From the NCBI GenBank assembly GCA_947000775.1, contig CAMQGK010000463.1, forward strand, positions 3,102,501 to 3,166,500: a DNA stretch of 64,000 nucleotides, given 5' to 3'. The DNA is from Pterois miles (lineage: Eukaryota; Chordata; Actinopteri; Perciformes; Scorpaenidae). Under the pieces are notes generated by a model that was not told where the DNA came from, did no database searches, and saw only the letters and a list, made by a program, of their open reading frames with translations. Shown here in pieces: positions 21,701 to 34,085 of this stretch. Both the position numbers and the translations under genes were made by a program. Positions within the stretch are counted from its first letter, which is position 1. Every line of letters starts with the position of its first letter.

Positions 21701-24700
21701 ACAGCCCAAGATAATTGTTTCGCAGATTTGCTGAGAGCTTTCTGTTTGCTTGAATGAGAAACTGGACTTTTGAATTGGCATAAATTTGTGTTTTATTCTG
21801 GTGGGAGCTTTAAACGCAGACAGTTCTCAAAACAGATGTTTAAACAAAGGCATGTGTTTTCAGTACGTTTTAATAGCCTCCGTATAATCTTATATCTTAT
21901 TTGGTAAGTATGTGAATCAACCCCCCACCCCCTTCATTAGAGCTACATGTAGGTCAGAACTATTAATTTACTGACCCATGTTTGAAACCCGCGTTGCCTG
22001 ACAAAACCCTCTTCTGGAGTGAAATTCTCCATACGCTACGCCTTTTTAATCAGTAGAATAAAACATTTTCCCCTTAAGGGTACAGTGGATCCTTGTGTTT
22101 GTGTGGGAGCCTGGTTCTCATGAGGTTTCACATAGACCTCATTTGTAAAAGCTGCATACTAGGCAAATCATTGAGTCCTTTTCATTGTTCACACCTTTTA
22201 GAGAGTCCAGGTCGATCTGGATTATTTCACACACTGCATTCATTGAAACACCCAGTGGAGACAATGTGCCAGCACATGATGCCTGACACAAGGCTGGAGT
22301 TCATTGTTGAATTATATCGTGTCCCCCGTAACAGCATATTAAGGCCAACTCCCCCTGTCTGTCAGTCTTTGAGACTATTATGCTTATTTTATTTATTTTT
22401 AAAGATTCTTTTCAGCATTTTTAAGTGGTAAAGTATGGGTGGCATAATACACAGAAAAAAATATTTATTTTAAGGGAAAAAAGCTAACTCAGTTTAGAGT
22501 CTAATTTATTTTCTCATAGAAAGGAATTGTGTTTGTGTTTGCAATATTGTACTGCATAAATAGCCTTAAAGCAGTGACTAAATGCAGTGTAGTTTCTGTG
22601 TATTCACACCTTGATTGCTGAGTTGGTTTACAGTCACTTGTTAATAATGTAGGATAATATCAGTGTCAGTCAGTGTTGTGCTTTTACTGGATGTTGGACC
22701 TGAGATAATTACACACAGTAGTGTAATTATTGGGTTTGTTTTATTTGTAACTTGATTGTGATTTTTCTTTTCTCATATTAAAGTAGGTTGATAATGTGCT
22801 TAAAGGATCATATATTTTAGGTGTGTGTGTTAGTAGAGATTGTGCTTAGTCAGGATCAGGGCTCACCCTTAAAGCAGCAACAGGAGTCGTGGTAATGTTT
22901 CCCTCTAGAAGAATCTCGAAAGATCTTTAATAATCTTACCATCACCACTGTACCATTATCAGTCTATTCTACTAGAGTCTCATTAGCCTTGAGTCAGATG
23001 TGCTGTTGTCAGTGCCTGGAATGAGTAATGTAGGTCAGTCTTTTTTGGGAAGTTACCCTAAAGGCAGTCTACACTGCAGTTGGCGTTTACTGCATAGTTT
23101 TACAAAAGTTTAGCTTTAGCAGTTATTTTTCTTAGAAATTATATTTTCATAGGGTTTCAGTGTAGATTTATTCAATTTGAAATTTTTTTTTCCCCGTTGT
23201 AGGAGAGTTGACCATTTGTGTGAAATGCATGCAGTGCCTCAGAGTTTTGCATTGCTTTGTTCATTAATTGCATAATTTACCTTAATGAACTTTTCATTTA
23301 GCATTGTTAAGTGTTGCATTTGCCTTTGGGGTGTTTTGTACTGTATTTGTACACTCCAAAAGATGCAGATGCTTTTAGGTTTCTAAAAAGTATTTTTCTG
23401 GAGCCTGTAATCAAATGGTGGAAGCTGAGCAGGGGCCAGACTCAACCAGCAGGACGTAACACTCCCACATATATGTGTTATTTTAAAAGTTTGTTACAGC
23501 AGGCCACTTCACCAGTCTGATGGTGGCATTCAGTTGATAATATGTGAATATTATCTCATTGTGTAGGCATGCTTTTAGACTTTCACCTGCCAGGCAATGT
23601 TAATAATTTGACTGTTTCTTTGTAACTAAACTGCAGAGTATTTCCCTGCCATGTATACTATTAAATTTATGTCACTTCCAGGCCGGTCAAAGTTTTTTTT
23701 TTTTTTTTTTTTTAAACTTTGTAGAGCACAATAATGTGTGTGACCACAGAAACAACAGCCTCTCCTGTCTGTACTGGAGGCTGCTGTGAGGCTGATGCTT
23801 CAGCTCATCAACAATAGGGCCAAATAAAATCCATTGCTGCAGAACACGCTCACCTATGATTGTCAAAGGATGAGTTTTTTTTTAAATATCAAATACTGAT
23901 TTACAAAGAGCACTATTTCAATGTTTACATTTTTGTGTGACATCTAGGCACTGGTGATTTTCTGGGTTTTGTTGCACAATCTGTCTGTCTCTCTCTTTTT
24001 TTTAAAAGATAATTTTTGGGGGGCTTTTTTCTTTTTTCTGACAGTACAGGAACAGAGACTGGGGGGGGGGGGGGGTGCAGTAAAGAGGCATGCGCTGTAA
24101 CCACATGGCTACGAAGGTGCTCCACACTCTACAGAGAAAATAAACCCCCTTCTTTTTAAAAGTAGTTTGTCATTCTTGTGTGAATTTCACTTTGTTGATC
24201 TAAAAGGTGTTGTGTGTGTGTGTGTGTGCGAGTGGTCACATTTGCATGAATGCATGTTAAATGCCAACGACATAAAAGTAGAGACTTGTATTAACTGCAT
24301 TTACACTCTGATTTGCAGATCAAGGCTAAAAACTATGACAAGGTTGAAAAGGTAAGTGTCCACTGCAGTCCTGGAGGCTCACTAGTGTGTGATTTTGATA
24401 ATATAGCATCCATTAAAATAATTATGAGGCATCTACAGTATACACGTGAAAGGCATATAGTTTTAGTCAGAACAAGACAAAGTGTGCAGATGGCAGAAAA
24501 TATCTGAAAATGAAGTGCAAATTGACTTCCCTGCACACCGCCTTGCAACCAGAGCTGCTGCAATTAATATTACCCATGACTGTATTATTAGGCTATTGTT
24601 TCATCTCAGTTGGTAACACCTTTTTATATATAACCATGATTTTAATTTAAATGTAAATATATTCAAACAGTGACACTATTACGTCTACATTGGTTTGGAA

Positions 24701-27700
24701 TTGATTTGATTCTGCTAAACATAAACACAAATGATGTGGGTTTCCTGTTCAGTGTTTTGCCTGAATGTCAAGACAACACATCCCTCAAACTCTGGTGTAT
24801 TTATTAGTCTGGAGGAGCTCACTGAAATGTAGGGCACATATGAGACCTGTCAAATGAAGCAGAATAACTACAGTGCACTGCACAACTACTGAGTAAAACC
24901 TGGAGCCTCCTCCCAAATCTAGCATACAGGCTGAAGTATCCTCCTACGTAACTGAACGTGGGATAACGATCGGTTTTTAGCATGGGTTTATAAAGGCAGG
25001 TCAAGTAGAATATATACAGTATATGCAAATTCTAGTAATTTGATCTTGTGTTCTTGCCCCTGTAGCTGTTTCAGAGATGCCTAATGAAAGTGTTGCACAT
25101 CGACCTGTGGAAATGTTACCTCTCGTATGTTCGAGAGACCAAAGGAAAGCTGCCCAGCTACAAGTAAGAGAGCATGCTGCATAGTGGGATTAAGTACACT
25201 GACCCACTGCTGCACTATGAAATACACATGCATTACTTCATTTTCTTACCTTCAGAGAGAAGATGGCCCAGGCGTATGACTTTGCCCTGGATAAAATTGG
25301 CATGGAAATTATGTCGTATCAGGTACAAAGCTATTTATTCATACCTGTGTATATATGTTTCTGTTAACTCCTGACACCTAACAGCTATTCTTTCTTCCCC
25401 TCAGATTTGGGTGGACTACATCAACTTCCTCAAAGGAGTGTAAGTGTTTTTTCCTGTAATAATCTGAGACTTCATAAACTGCAACTCTCAAATGTGGACG
25501 TTTTTGTATTATGTTCCATCAGTGAGGCCGTGGGCTCGTACGCAGAAAACCAGCGAATCACTGCAGTGCGGAGGGTGTACCAGAGAGGCTGCGTTAACCC
25601 CATGATCAACATTGAGCAGCTCTGGAGAGATTATAGCAAGTATGAGGAGGTGAGTGCCCCACCCAGGTCTCTGACTGTCTACCTGCATGTCTGCACATAT
25701 GGAGTTAAAATGTGAGAGTGATAGACTGACTTTGTCTTTCATGAACAGGGAATCAATGTGCACTTGGCCAAAAAGATGATTGAGGACCGAAGTAGAGACT
25801 ACATGAATGCCAGGAGAGTGGCAAAGGTGAGATCACAAATATACACAGACCTCTTTTGAATCATTGTGGTGTCTGTAAACTCACAGAGATCATTGCATTG
25901 TTTGTGTATTTCAGGAGTACGAGACTGTGATGAAGGGTTTGGACAGGAACGCGCCCTCAGTACCGCCCCAGAACTCCCCTCAGGAAGCCCAGCAAGTGGA
26001 AATGTGGAAGAAGTACATCCAGTGGGAGAAAAGCAACCCACTGCGCACAGAAGACCAGACCCTCATCACAAAGAGAGGTGACTATTTGTGCTCAGGATAT
26101 GTTGTGTTGTGTTGCAATTAGGGCTGCAACTTGCAATTCTTTTCATGGCCGATTAATGTGTCCAATATTTTCTCCATTAATCGATTAGTTGTTTGGTTTG
26201 TGTAAGTGTGCAAGTGTGCTTTGGTCAAACTCAACTCTAATTTCACCAAGTTTGGTGTGAAAATACGGCGACTCTACAGTCACGGCCCCCTCCCCACCCC
26301 GGCCTGCTGTCTTTCTCTGTTTCTGCTCCCAGAAAGAAGGAGGCTGGATCACACGTCATTAACACTTGATCACTTACACTGTGCATGTGTTATATCCAGT
26401 GGTCTTAATGTTATGGCTGATCAGAATCCTGAAAGAAATCCTGAATCGGGTTCATGATCCAGATCACCACCAAAATGTAATGGACTGTTCATTGTGCCAC
26501 ACCCCGTCCCTCCAAAACATTTCATTCAAATCCACTGTGAACTTTTGGAGTAATCCTGCTAACAGACAGGCAAACAAACAGTCAAAACACATAACCTCCT
26601 TGGCCTTGTCGGAGGTATTGAACCTGTTTCTCCTCTATGAATGCAGCCACTAGAAAGCGTAGGTTGACAACTTTCTCCTCACTCAAGGTGTAAATGCATT
26701 GATTCTGTATTTTATGAATTGCTGTTGTGTTTTGCAGTGATGTTTGCGTATGAGCAGTGCCTGCTGGTGCTGGGCCACCATCCTGACATATGGTACGAGG
26801 CAGCGCAGTACCTGGAACAGTCCAGCAAACTCCTGGCAGAGAAAGGGGTAAGAGCTAAAAACCTTTCAGACTCAGCAATCAAACAGAAGTCAAACGGTCC
26901 TATAAGTCTTTAAATGTCTTTCCTTTCAGGATATGAATAACTCCAAACTGTTCAGTGATGAGGCAGCTAACATCTATGAACGTGCCATCGGGACTCTCCT
27001 GAAGAAGAACATGCTGCTATACTTTTCTTTCGCAGACTATGAAGAAGTGAGTACAAAGTCCTTACAAACTGTGATCAGAACAGTAAGAAAAATGCAGGGA
27101 TTTATCAGTGTATAAATTTTTCCTTTCCTTGTAGAGTCGCATGAAGTACGAGAAGGTCCACAGCATCTATAACAAACTGCTGGCCATTGAGGACATCGAC
27201 CCCACGCTGGTCTACATTCAGTACATGAAGTTCGCCAGGAGGGCAGAAGGGATTAAGTCAGGTCGCACCATCTTCAAAAAGGCCAGAGAGGATCTACGTA
27301 CGCGTCACCACGTGTATGTGACGGCAGCACTGATGGAGTACTACTGCAGCAAGGTAAGTACACGTTTAGTATATGTACAATGTGACTAAAATCAATCTTA
27401 ATAGTTTTTTTTTTTTTTTTTGGTAAACTCTTTTTATCTTTCCCCACAGGATAAATCAGTTGCTTTCAAGATTTTTGAACTTGGTTTGAAGAAATATGGG
27501 GACATTCCTGAGTACATACTGGCATATATTGATTACCTCTCACACCTTAACGGTATGTGATATGTCATGAAACGCAGTGCTAATATACATAATGTAGGCA
27601 ATACGTTTTTAATCCATTAACGTGAGAGAAGTTGCTTCACTGAATGATTTGATGCTGATGTAGCAGTGATGTCCTGGTATAATGAAACCTACATTACTGT

Positions 27701-29866
27701 CATTGTGATGAAAGATAAATGTGTAATGCTGTTTTTCTCTTCCTCTGCCTCTTCAGAGGACAACAACACCAGGGTTCTGTTTGAACGTGTCCTCACCTCA
27801 GGAAGCTTGTCGCCAGAAAAGTCAGGGTAATGTCAAATATTGATTAAGTTGCACGCAAGTGCTGTAGTATTCAATATCTCTGCCGGTGTTTGTTGATTTT
27901 AGTTTTTCTCTCATCTTACAGCGAGATCTGGGCTCGGTTCCTGGCTTTTGAGAGCAACATTGGAGACCTGGCAAGTATCCTGAAAGTGGAGCGCAGGCGA
28001 TTCACTGCTTTCAAGGACGAGTATGAGGGCAAAGAAACAGCCCTGCTTGTAGACAGATACAAGTTCATGGACCTGTATCCCTGCTCTACGAGTGAACTCA
28101 AGGCCCTCGGATACAAGGTGTGTATTTTGCTGCCAAAGCAGTTATGCATGTTCACTACTGGGCCCACTGCCAACTGTTGTTAAGGGTGTTGGTGTCGACC
28201 TACTGCAGAACTACAAATATTGGGGTATTGTTCTTAATGAAAAACTGTGCTTTCAATCCCATGTTGATGCTACCTCTAAAAAGTTCTAGCAAATACTTAT
28301 TTTCTTCCAAAGAAAAATGAATTATTTTAATGTTTCTTCTGAGATGATGACTCTTTTTAACAGATGTTTTATTAAATCTGTTTCAACCTTTTTGTGTATT
28401 TGCTTGATTTGGAAATCTAAATCTGTCCAATAAGAACAGACTTGAAAGTCTTTTTAAAATAGTCAGACAGATTTCAGGGGGGCGTTGGGGTCTTGGACAT
28501 GGACAGGTCATTAGAAGGGCTAATGCTGTATTGGATTGCCAGGCTGCTTGACGTCGTTTCAGGGCACCCTTTAGGAAAACTAATAGATTCCATGTCTCAA
28601 TATTATTAATATCCTCAATAGCATATAGCACTCTGGCTGCACTTTTCACAGTTCCCTTGCATATTTGCACGATTACATATGTGTATTTAGGACAAATTTC
28701 CATTTCCCTGCACTAGCTCTGTGGATGTGTCATTAATGTGGTCTTTTTGTATTCTGTTTTTATGTGAACCATCGCTGCAATACAGTTTTTTCCTTATGGA
28801 ACAATGAATATAACCTAACACAGATAAGCTCTCAACTGATACGTCTGACTGTCTTCACTATGTGTTTGTAGGATGTGTCTCGTGCCAAACTGGCAGCGCT
28901 GCTCCCAGAGACGGTGGTGACGCCCTCCGCACCTACACTAAAGGATGAAGCCGACCGTAAACCTGAGTACCCCAAACCTGACACCAATCAGATGATCCCC
29001 TTCCAGCCACGTCACCTTGCCCGTACGTAGTCCATAGCTGCCTTAACAAATCAGTTAAAACTGAGTGCTTGTTGCTATGCTGTCTCTCCTTCATTTACCC
29101 AACACATAAAAAGATCCATCTTTGATGTCCCCCCACAGCTCCAGGTTTACACCCTGTCCCTGGTGGAGTTTTCCCAGTCCCACCAGCTGCTGTAGTCCTA
29201 ATGAAGCTGCTTCCTCCGCCTACGTGTTTCACTGTGAGTAGCAACAGCAGCAGCGTAATGTTATCACGCCCATGTAATGAATAAAAGACGAAAGGAGCAG
29301 GAGTTTTTCTCTACTAGAATGCAATAAGTTTGTGACTGTTTCTCACTGCAGGGACCCTTTGTTCAAGTGGATGAGCTCATGGAGACATTCAGGAGATGCA
29401 CACTTCCTGAGAGTAAGTTGCTTTTGTCAGCGCTTTGGATGTAACCAGACCATTTCTATGTTTAGCCACATGAGCAACATGGCTCTGATGATGGAAATGT
29501 CAGTCAGATGTTTGGGCAGTCATCCAGTGATTAAACCAACCAGAGTTTGATCCAGAGTGAAAATATCTTGACAACTGTTTCATGAGTTGGCATAAATGTG
29601 TTCCAGTGTGTCAAAATGTTCTGCCCTCTATTTGGTGTGTTTCTGATGTATTTTCTGTCTCTACAGCTGTTGAAGCTGCTGTAGAGCTGATCACTGGTAG
29701 ACAGCCCGATGCAGGAGGGGAGGGCAATGGATCCATGGAGAACCATGCTGTTGCCAAGTCACTCAAGAGGCCTAACGCAGACTCCGACGAGGAGGATGAC
29801 AAAGGAGCTGTGGCTCCGCCCATACACGACATCTACCGTGCACGCCAACAGAAGAGGATTCGATAA
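18701..29866 (+). CDS. cstf3: Cleavage stimulation factor subunit 3 (CstF-77)
   Basis: Twenty coding exons: 18701-18727, 19416-19520, 19672-19767, 24319-24351, 25066-25163, 25256-25322, 25405-25439, 25523-25649, 25749-25826, 25915-26077, 26738-26847, 26930-27046, 27135-27353, 27450-27552, 27757-27826, 27922-28117, 28872-29022, 29139-29233, 29352-29412, 29667-29866. The 2151 nt join in phase to 716 residues; human is 717, nearly identical through the core. CstF-77 is the nuclear scaffold of the CstF complex, dimerising through HAT repeats and bridging CstF-64 and CstF-50 during pre-mRNA 3'-end cleavage and polyadenylation. HAT repeats fill about residues 20-550 (EENPYDLDAWSILIREAQ, FWKLFIEAE, QIWVDYINFLKG, RTRHHVYVTAALMEYYCSK). 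A Pro-rich segment (PVPGGVFPVPPAAVVLMKLL) and the conserved basic end RARQQKRIR follow. Exon 3 has a weak donor and is followed by the largest intron. Confidence 0.98.
18728..19415 (+). other. cstf3 intron 1
   Basis: A CpG-containing 5' intron with no coding signal. It holds a near-perfect 58-bp palindrome at 19,165-19,222. Confidence 0.7.
19165..19222. repeat. 58-bp near-perfect palindrome
   Basis: The left arm 19,165-19,192 and right arm 19,195-19,222 pair over 28 positions with two mismatches around a 2-nt centre. The arms include AAGGTTTAC and GTAAACCTT. The loop is far too short for a microRNA precursor, so it is more likely a relic of a compact inverted-repeat element or a cruciform-prone site. 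Confidence 0.85.
19768..19947 (+). promoter_or_regulatory. cstf3: Candidate intronic terminal exon and poly(A) signal (CstF-77 short form)
   Basis: If the weak exon-3 donor is skipped, translation runs 27 codons into the intron and stops at 19,849, giving a 103-residue product (76 residues from exons 1-3 plus 27). AATAAA lies 91 bases after the stop codon. Vertebrate CstF-77 is known to have a conserved poly(A) site in intron 3 that produces a truncated transcript and damps CstF-77 expression, with a weak donor and a large intron as its features. The layout here agrees; no strong GU-rich downstream element was seen, so the exact site is uncertain. Confidence 0.5.
24005..24130 (-). mobile_element. 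Degenerate SINE-like fragment
   Basis: The order of 'gggggctttttt', 'tgacagtacaggaacagaga', a G-rich run and 'ggcatgcgctgtaaccacatgg' resembles a common fish tRNA-related SINE in reverse orientation. It is badly decayed and the assignment is tentative. Confidence 0.3.
24352..25065 (+). other. cstf3 intron 4
   Basis: 714 nt of A/T-rich intronic sequence. No gene, RNA or recognised repeat. Confidence 0.6.
26118..26195 (+). mobile_element. hAT-like MITE fragment (AGGGCTGCAAC start)
   Basis: TTAGGGCTGCAACTTGC, followed by CGATTAAT-type repeats and ATTAATCGATTAGTTG, matches the start of a very common fish hAT-derived element. The element is truncated. In cstf3 intron 10. Confidence 0.55.
26395..26630 (+). 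repeat. Dispersed repeat in cstf3 intron 10
   Basis: A segment around 'gatccagatcaccaccaaaa' and ending near 'cctccttggccttgtcggag' is familiar from many fish introns as a retroposon-like 3' region with a run of CAGACAGG/CAAACAAACA. The family was not determined. Confidence 0.4.
28118..28871 (+). other. cstf3 intron 16
   Basis: 754 nt with no coding evidence. The reverse-strand open frame 28,383-28,703 has no domain and is taken as chance. Confidence 0.5.
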
Positions 29867-30240
29867 ACCAACTAAAACACACACTACGAGAATGTAATCT
29901 TAACAGGTGGTCACACGGGGCAGACCATCATGTCCACATTTCTGAGTACATCAGACAGATTATACGTTTATCTCTGTACAGAAGCATACATACACACACA
30001 CACACACACAGACATACAGTATGTACATCTGAGTGTTCTCATGTCTTTTTTTCTTTGTTAACAGTTTTTATTTTTAAAGACTGACCATTATACTGTACAA
30101 AATTTTTAATTCAATCTTTGATTTTGGCACACAGTTCATTTTGGCCTTGTGGTGTTCCAGTGATGGCAAAGTGGAATAAAGCTTTTTTTCTTTTTTTTTT
30201 TTTTTAGATAACTGGTGGAAACACGATTCCTTTCAATAAA
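29867..30240 (+). other. cstf3: cstf3 3' UTR
   Basis: Starts after the TAA at 29,864-29,866. It contains an (AC)n run near 29,992-30,010 and AATAAA at 30,175-30,180, followed by a long T-rich tract, the likely cleavage region. A second AATAAA lies at 30,235-30,240. Confidence 0.75.
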
Positions 30241-30495
30241 AATAGAAAAACATTCAACCAGATTTGCTTTTTTAATTTCACTTAACCGAAGCTTTATGCT
30301 GCATGCCTGTCTTTCTCTCCAACTGACTGGACATTTTTATCAAGACTTCTGTTTTAGGACAGCCATGCCAGGCCTTATCATTACCACTAGGGGGGAGGAT
30401 TTGACACTGAGCTGAAAAGATCAATCATCTCTGTTCAAATAATCAGATTCCCTCTGACAGCAGGATTTCATAAGCTTAGATTTATCCTGTCTACC

Positions 30496-30715
30496 AGGGC
30501 TGTCCTCGCCCAAAGAAATTGACTAGCACTCATACAATTTCATTGACTAATAATTTATTTGATCAACAGATCTGTGAAACTGAGTTTTTCCACAAAGCAT
30601 CTTGTGTTTACCAGAGACGTGCTTGTAGGTTTCTTGGAAATTAGTCATTCAACATGAAAAATAAACAGAAAAAAACGACTGATCAACTAACAAAATGTTA
30701 TTATCAATAATTAGT
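30496..30715. mobile_element. Possible hAT-like MITE remnant
   Basis: Starts AGGGCTGTCCTCGCC and continues with ACTAATAATTTATT and 'cgactgatcaactaac' motifs that resemble the fish AGGGCTG family. The opposite terminus is not recognisable. Confidence 0.35.
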
Positions 30716-30882
30716 CTTTATTTTTGGAACATTTTAGCTATGTCAACTTTAAATGTGTATATGTTGCAACAACTTCTTGTGGAGTCAGAAAGGAGTGTAG
30801 AGGCCAATATCCTACCTATACTGGAGAATTTACCTGATTTAGACTTAGATTGCCTATTATAAATCAGATCAAATGGCTATTT

Positions 30883-30936
30883 CATTATATTATTATTATT
30901 ATTATTATTATTGTTGTTGTTGTTAATAACAATAAC

Positions 30937-30987
<51 letters not shown>

Positions 30988-30988
30988 T
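30883..30988. repeat. (ATT)n / (AAT)n compound microsatellite
   Basis: An ATT run, a GTT run, AATAAC units and then a long AAT run. Because ATT and AAT are complementary, the array can fold back on itself. Confidence 0.95.
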
Positions 30989-31860
30989 GGGAACAGAGGA
31001 TATAGAGGGTGTGTCCTCTATATGTTCTTGTCTTTCATTCATTCATTACTAAGCTAAAGCTGTAACAAACTAATTGCACTGTGTAAAACATTAGCAAATC
31101 ATGCTATTAGGCTTATGTTTATGCCACAGACAGCCTTGTGGTTTATGCATGTCAAGCACGTGCATTCAGGTGACTCATATGATGAAACTGGAAACCAAGC
31201 CTCTAATCTTGGCCGATAGGCGGCTTGTCTCAGTGGTCTGTAGACCAGCTCCTTGATGTTTTTACTACCCTACAACCCCATGAGGTTTATGTTATGAACC
31301 TTAAGCCACTTTGTATGTCTGGCTATATACAGCTTTTGGTGACTATAATTGCAAAATATCTATCATTCATAACACAATGAAAAGCTTGTTTTGTGCCGCA
31401 CAATGCTGTGACCCTGCCGACCAGTAGGGGGAGACAAACGATAGTCACCGAGAACGTGCGCTTGTGTGTATCTGGCCAACGAGCCAAACCAGACCAGAAC
31501 AAATGATCACAGAGCAGCCATCTGATCTCCAGTGAACAAGTGTCTTTTCCCCTCACCCATAAAAAAAAACTATTCTTGTGTATTATCACTCATAGCGTCG
31601 TGCTGTGACATCAAAATTGTTTTTACACTTTTCTGAAAGTGACTGAGTCTTGGTGGACCAACATTTATTGTAAAAAAAAAAAAAAAAGAAAACAACCTAG
31701 AAATCTAAGGTTTTGAGTTAAAATTGGAAAACTCGTGCCTTGCATGTGGGTGCAGTATTTTTTTAATTGATTTGTATTGTTGTTGTTGTTTTTGTTGTTA
31801 TTGGAGGGTGTGACTGTGTGATTTTGTGTACTATTTTCCAGGACACTGTTAATGAGGTCT
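30989..31860. other. Intergenic between cstf3 and the LINE fragment
   Basis: No gene recognised. There is a poly(A) run at about 31,672-31,687 and (GTT)n-like sequence near 31,780. Open frames here are short and featureless. Confidence 0.4.
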
Positions 31861-31874
31861 TCTTTTCACCATGT

Positions 31875-32960
31875 TATTTAAGTAAGATAAGTAAGTTTCT
31901 TTTTGTCCAAGTGGGGAATTTCACGTTAAGGGAATAAAATAAAATAATTGTATATAATAATAGAAAATAGAAGAAAAAAGTAAAGACAGAAAAATGTGTC
32001 AATAAATGTATAATTGTACATAAAGCCTTTTGCAGTTGTCCGGTGAGTTTGTTGTGAATGTGTTGTGGTTTCTGGGAGAGTGCTGGTTGTGGAGTCTAAC
32101 AGCTGCAGGCAGGAAGGACCTTTGTACGCTCCTCGTACATTAGGGTGTGCAGCTGTCACTGAAGGAGCTCTCCAGAGCTCTGATGGTGTCTCTATGGGGT
32201 GGGAGTCCTCTCCATCATGGATGACAGTTTGCCGTCATCCTCCTCTCTCCCACCACCTGCACTGAGTCCAGAGAGCATCCCAGGACAGAGCTGGCCCTTT
32301 ATATCTTTCCAGCCTTCTGTCTGCAGCTGTGATGCTGCTGCCCCAGCAAACCACTCCATAAAATATGGCTGATGCCACCACGGTGTCATAAAAGTTTTCA
32401 GGAGTGTCCCCTGCCTCCAAAAGACCTCAGTCTCCTGGCAGATACAGCCTGCTCTGGCCTTTTTATGGAGTGAGAGGAGTTTGTTGTCCAGTCCAGTTTA
32501 TTGTTAGGTGAACACCCAGGTTTTATAAGATGTCACTTTAATGTCTGATCCCTGGATGTTCACCGGTGTTGGAGGGGATGAGTTTGCCTGCGGAAATCCA
32601 CCACCAGCTCTTTAGTTTTCCCGCGTTGATTGGAGGTGGTTCCGCAGGCACAGTCCACGAAGTCCTGGGAAAGTTCTCTGTACTCCGCGTCGTCCCCATC
32701 AGTGATGAGGCCGACGATAGAGAGTCATAGAGAACTTTGCAGGTGACAGGTTGGTGAGTTGTAAGTGAAGTCTGCAGTGTAGAGCGTGAAGAGGAACGGA
32801 GCCAGAACCGTTCCCTGCGGGGCCCCACACTGCAGACCACCGTGTCTGAAATGAAGTCCTGTGTCCTCACAAACTGTGGGCGGTTTGTGAGGTAGTCCAG
32901 TATCCAGGATGTAAGATGTTGATCTAAATAATTTGATGGTAAGTCATGCACTACTGACTG
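31875..32960 (-). pseudogene. 5'-truncated, broken non-LTR retrotransposon (reverse transcriptase remnant)
   Basis: On the minus strand, pieces of a LINE reverse transcriptase are visible: SWILDYLTNRPQFV near 32,900, NAGKLKSWWW near 32,600 and ASAIFYGVVCWGSSIT near 32,370-32,320. They fall in different frames, so the ORF is broken by frameshifts, and the region where the catalytic F-x-DD motif is expected (about 32,710-32,740) is disrupted. The 3' end lies near 31,880-31,930 with A/T-rich sequence. Fragment style is like the fish L2/Rex-type LINEs; the exact clade is uncertain. It cannot be autonomous. Confidence 0.75.
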
Positions 32961-33729
32961 GGAGGGACAGCATAGGTAGCACTGGAGGCAGCATGCCTAT
33001 GTCTAACTATAAACTAAAGGGACTTAAAGTGGGCTTCTGTGTGGGCCACCCTGTTTACTCATGATGCACCAGATTAGACAAGAGGTGTTCACACCTGCTT
33101 TCCAGCTGACCAGGTCTGTTGGTTTGCTGTCTGGGGTGGGGACTGAGGAGGAGGAGGACTGGGGAAAACAATTATATTTTGGTGGATTAGATTACAGCTG
33201 GCCTTCTCAGACACCGGGGCTTATGAGCAGCTTTGTTTGTCAGCTGGGCGCCTGCTGGCTTATGCTCCCCCACTAATTTCCTTAAGAGCACTCTGCTGTT
33301 GGCAGATTGCTAAAGAAGAAAGAAAATGAATTAAAGTTGGTTATTATCATTAGTTTATTCTGTTGGTTTTTCAAATATCAGTTGTGAAGCACATTTCAGA
33401 AACTAATCAATGGATTGATATTATACGTGGCCTCATATTTGTATTGTATTTCTGTATACCTTTCTGTATACCTTTGAGCAATCAGTTATCAATGCATCAG
33501 TTTTCAGTTATATATATTTATATAGTTATATATACATATATGCCTGTAAAATAAAACATGCAGTTGCACAGTGTCATTGCCTGTATAGCCTTTTCAACTC
33601 TATTCTCATCTATATTCTAATGCAGGACTTTCATGTTTTGTTTATTAATGAGACTGCAAGATCTGAAGGGTGTGATTGTCTTATCATCACTGTTTGTTTT
33701 TTGTTTTTTACCAGCTTGTAGGAGAGCCA
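32961..33729. other. Intergenic, nothing recognised
   Basis: Non-coding sequence between two LINE pieces. No domain-bearing open frame or recognised repeat. Confidence 0.35.
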
Positions 33730-34085
33730 TCAGAATCAGTCAGTTTTATTTGCCAAATACATACATCCAAGGAATTTATGCATCTCTCTCAATATATAGT
33801 GCTTACACAGACAAACAACAGTTGGGGACAAGGACAACAAAGCTGAACAAATAAAGGTAAGGAATACACATAGACAGGACTTTTATGTAGGTTGCACAAG
33901 TACATTATAAATAGGTGTCTATATAAAATTATGTAAATATATACAAAAAACATCAATGACCAATAAGAGAATAAGAAATAAATGAAAAACATCAAATGGA
34001 AGTCAAATGTTCTGTAAGTTTGAAACAATACAAATAGTTCAAATACATAAATAGTTAATGGATATTCATGGACTGTATGATAATG
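33730..34085 (-). mobile_element. LINE 3'-end fragment
   Basis: 'cagaatcagtcagttttatt' followed by 'tgccaaatacatacatccaa' and 'ggaatttatgcat' is the reverse-complement 3' end typical of fish CR1/L2-type LINEs, here severely 5'-truncated. It ends about 400 bp before the hipk3 first exon. Confidence 0.5.

Larger units (their letters stand above)
19768..24318 (+). other. cstf3 intron 3 (4,551 nt, largest of the gene)
   Basis: It begins with a poor donor (GAG|GTTAAT). Reading through exon 3 continues in frame for 27 codons to TAA at 19,849-19,851, and AATAAA follows at 19,942-19,947. Other AATAAA hexamers occur at 21,259, 21,587, 22,057 and 23,823. The rest is A/T-rich, with a poly(T) tract (about 23,693-23,713), a degenerate SINE-like segment (about 24,005-24,130, with a poly(G) run at 24,061) and a short (GT)n run near 24,211. 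No other gene was seen inside. Confidence 0.7.

Noticed and set aside
32538..32951. 137-codon minus-strand frame as a host gene
   Set aside because: It is a reverse-transcriptase fragment of a broken LINE, with the rest of the domain in other frames.
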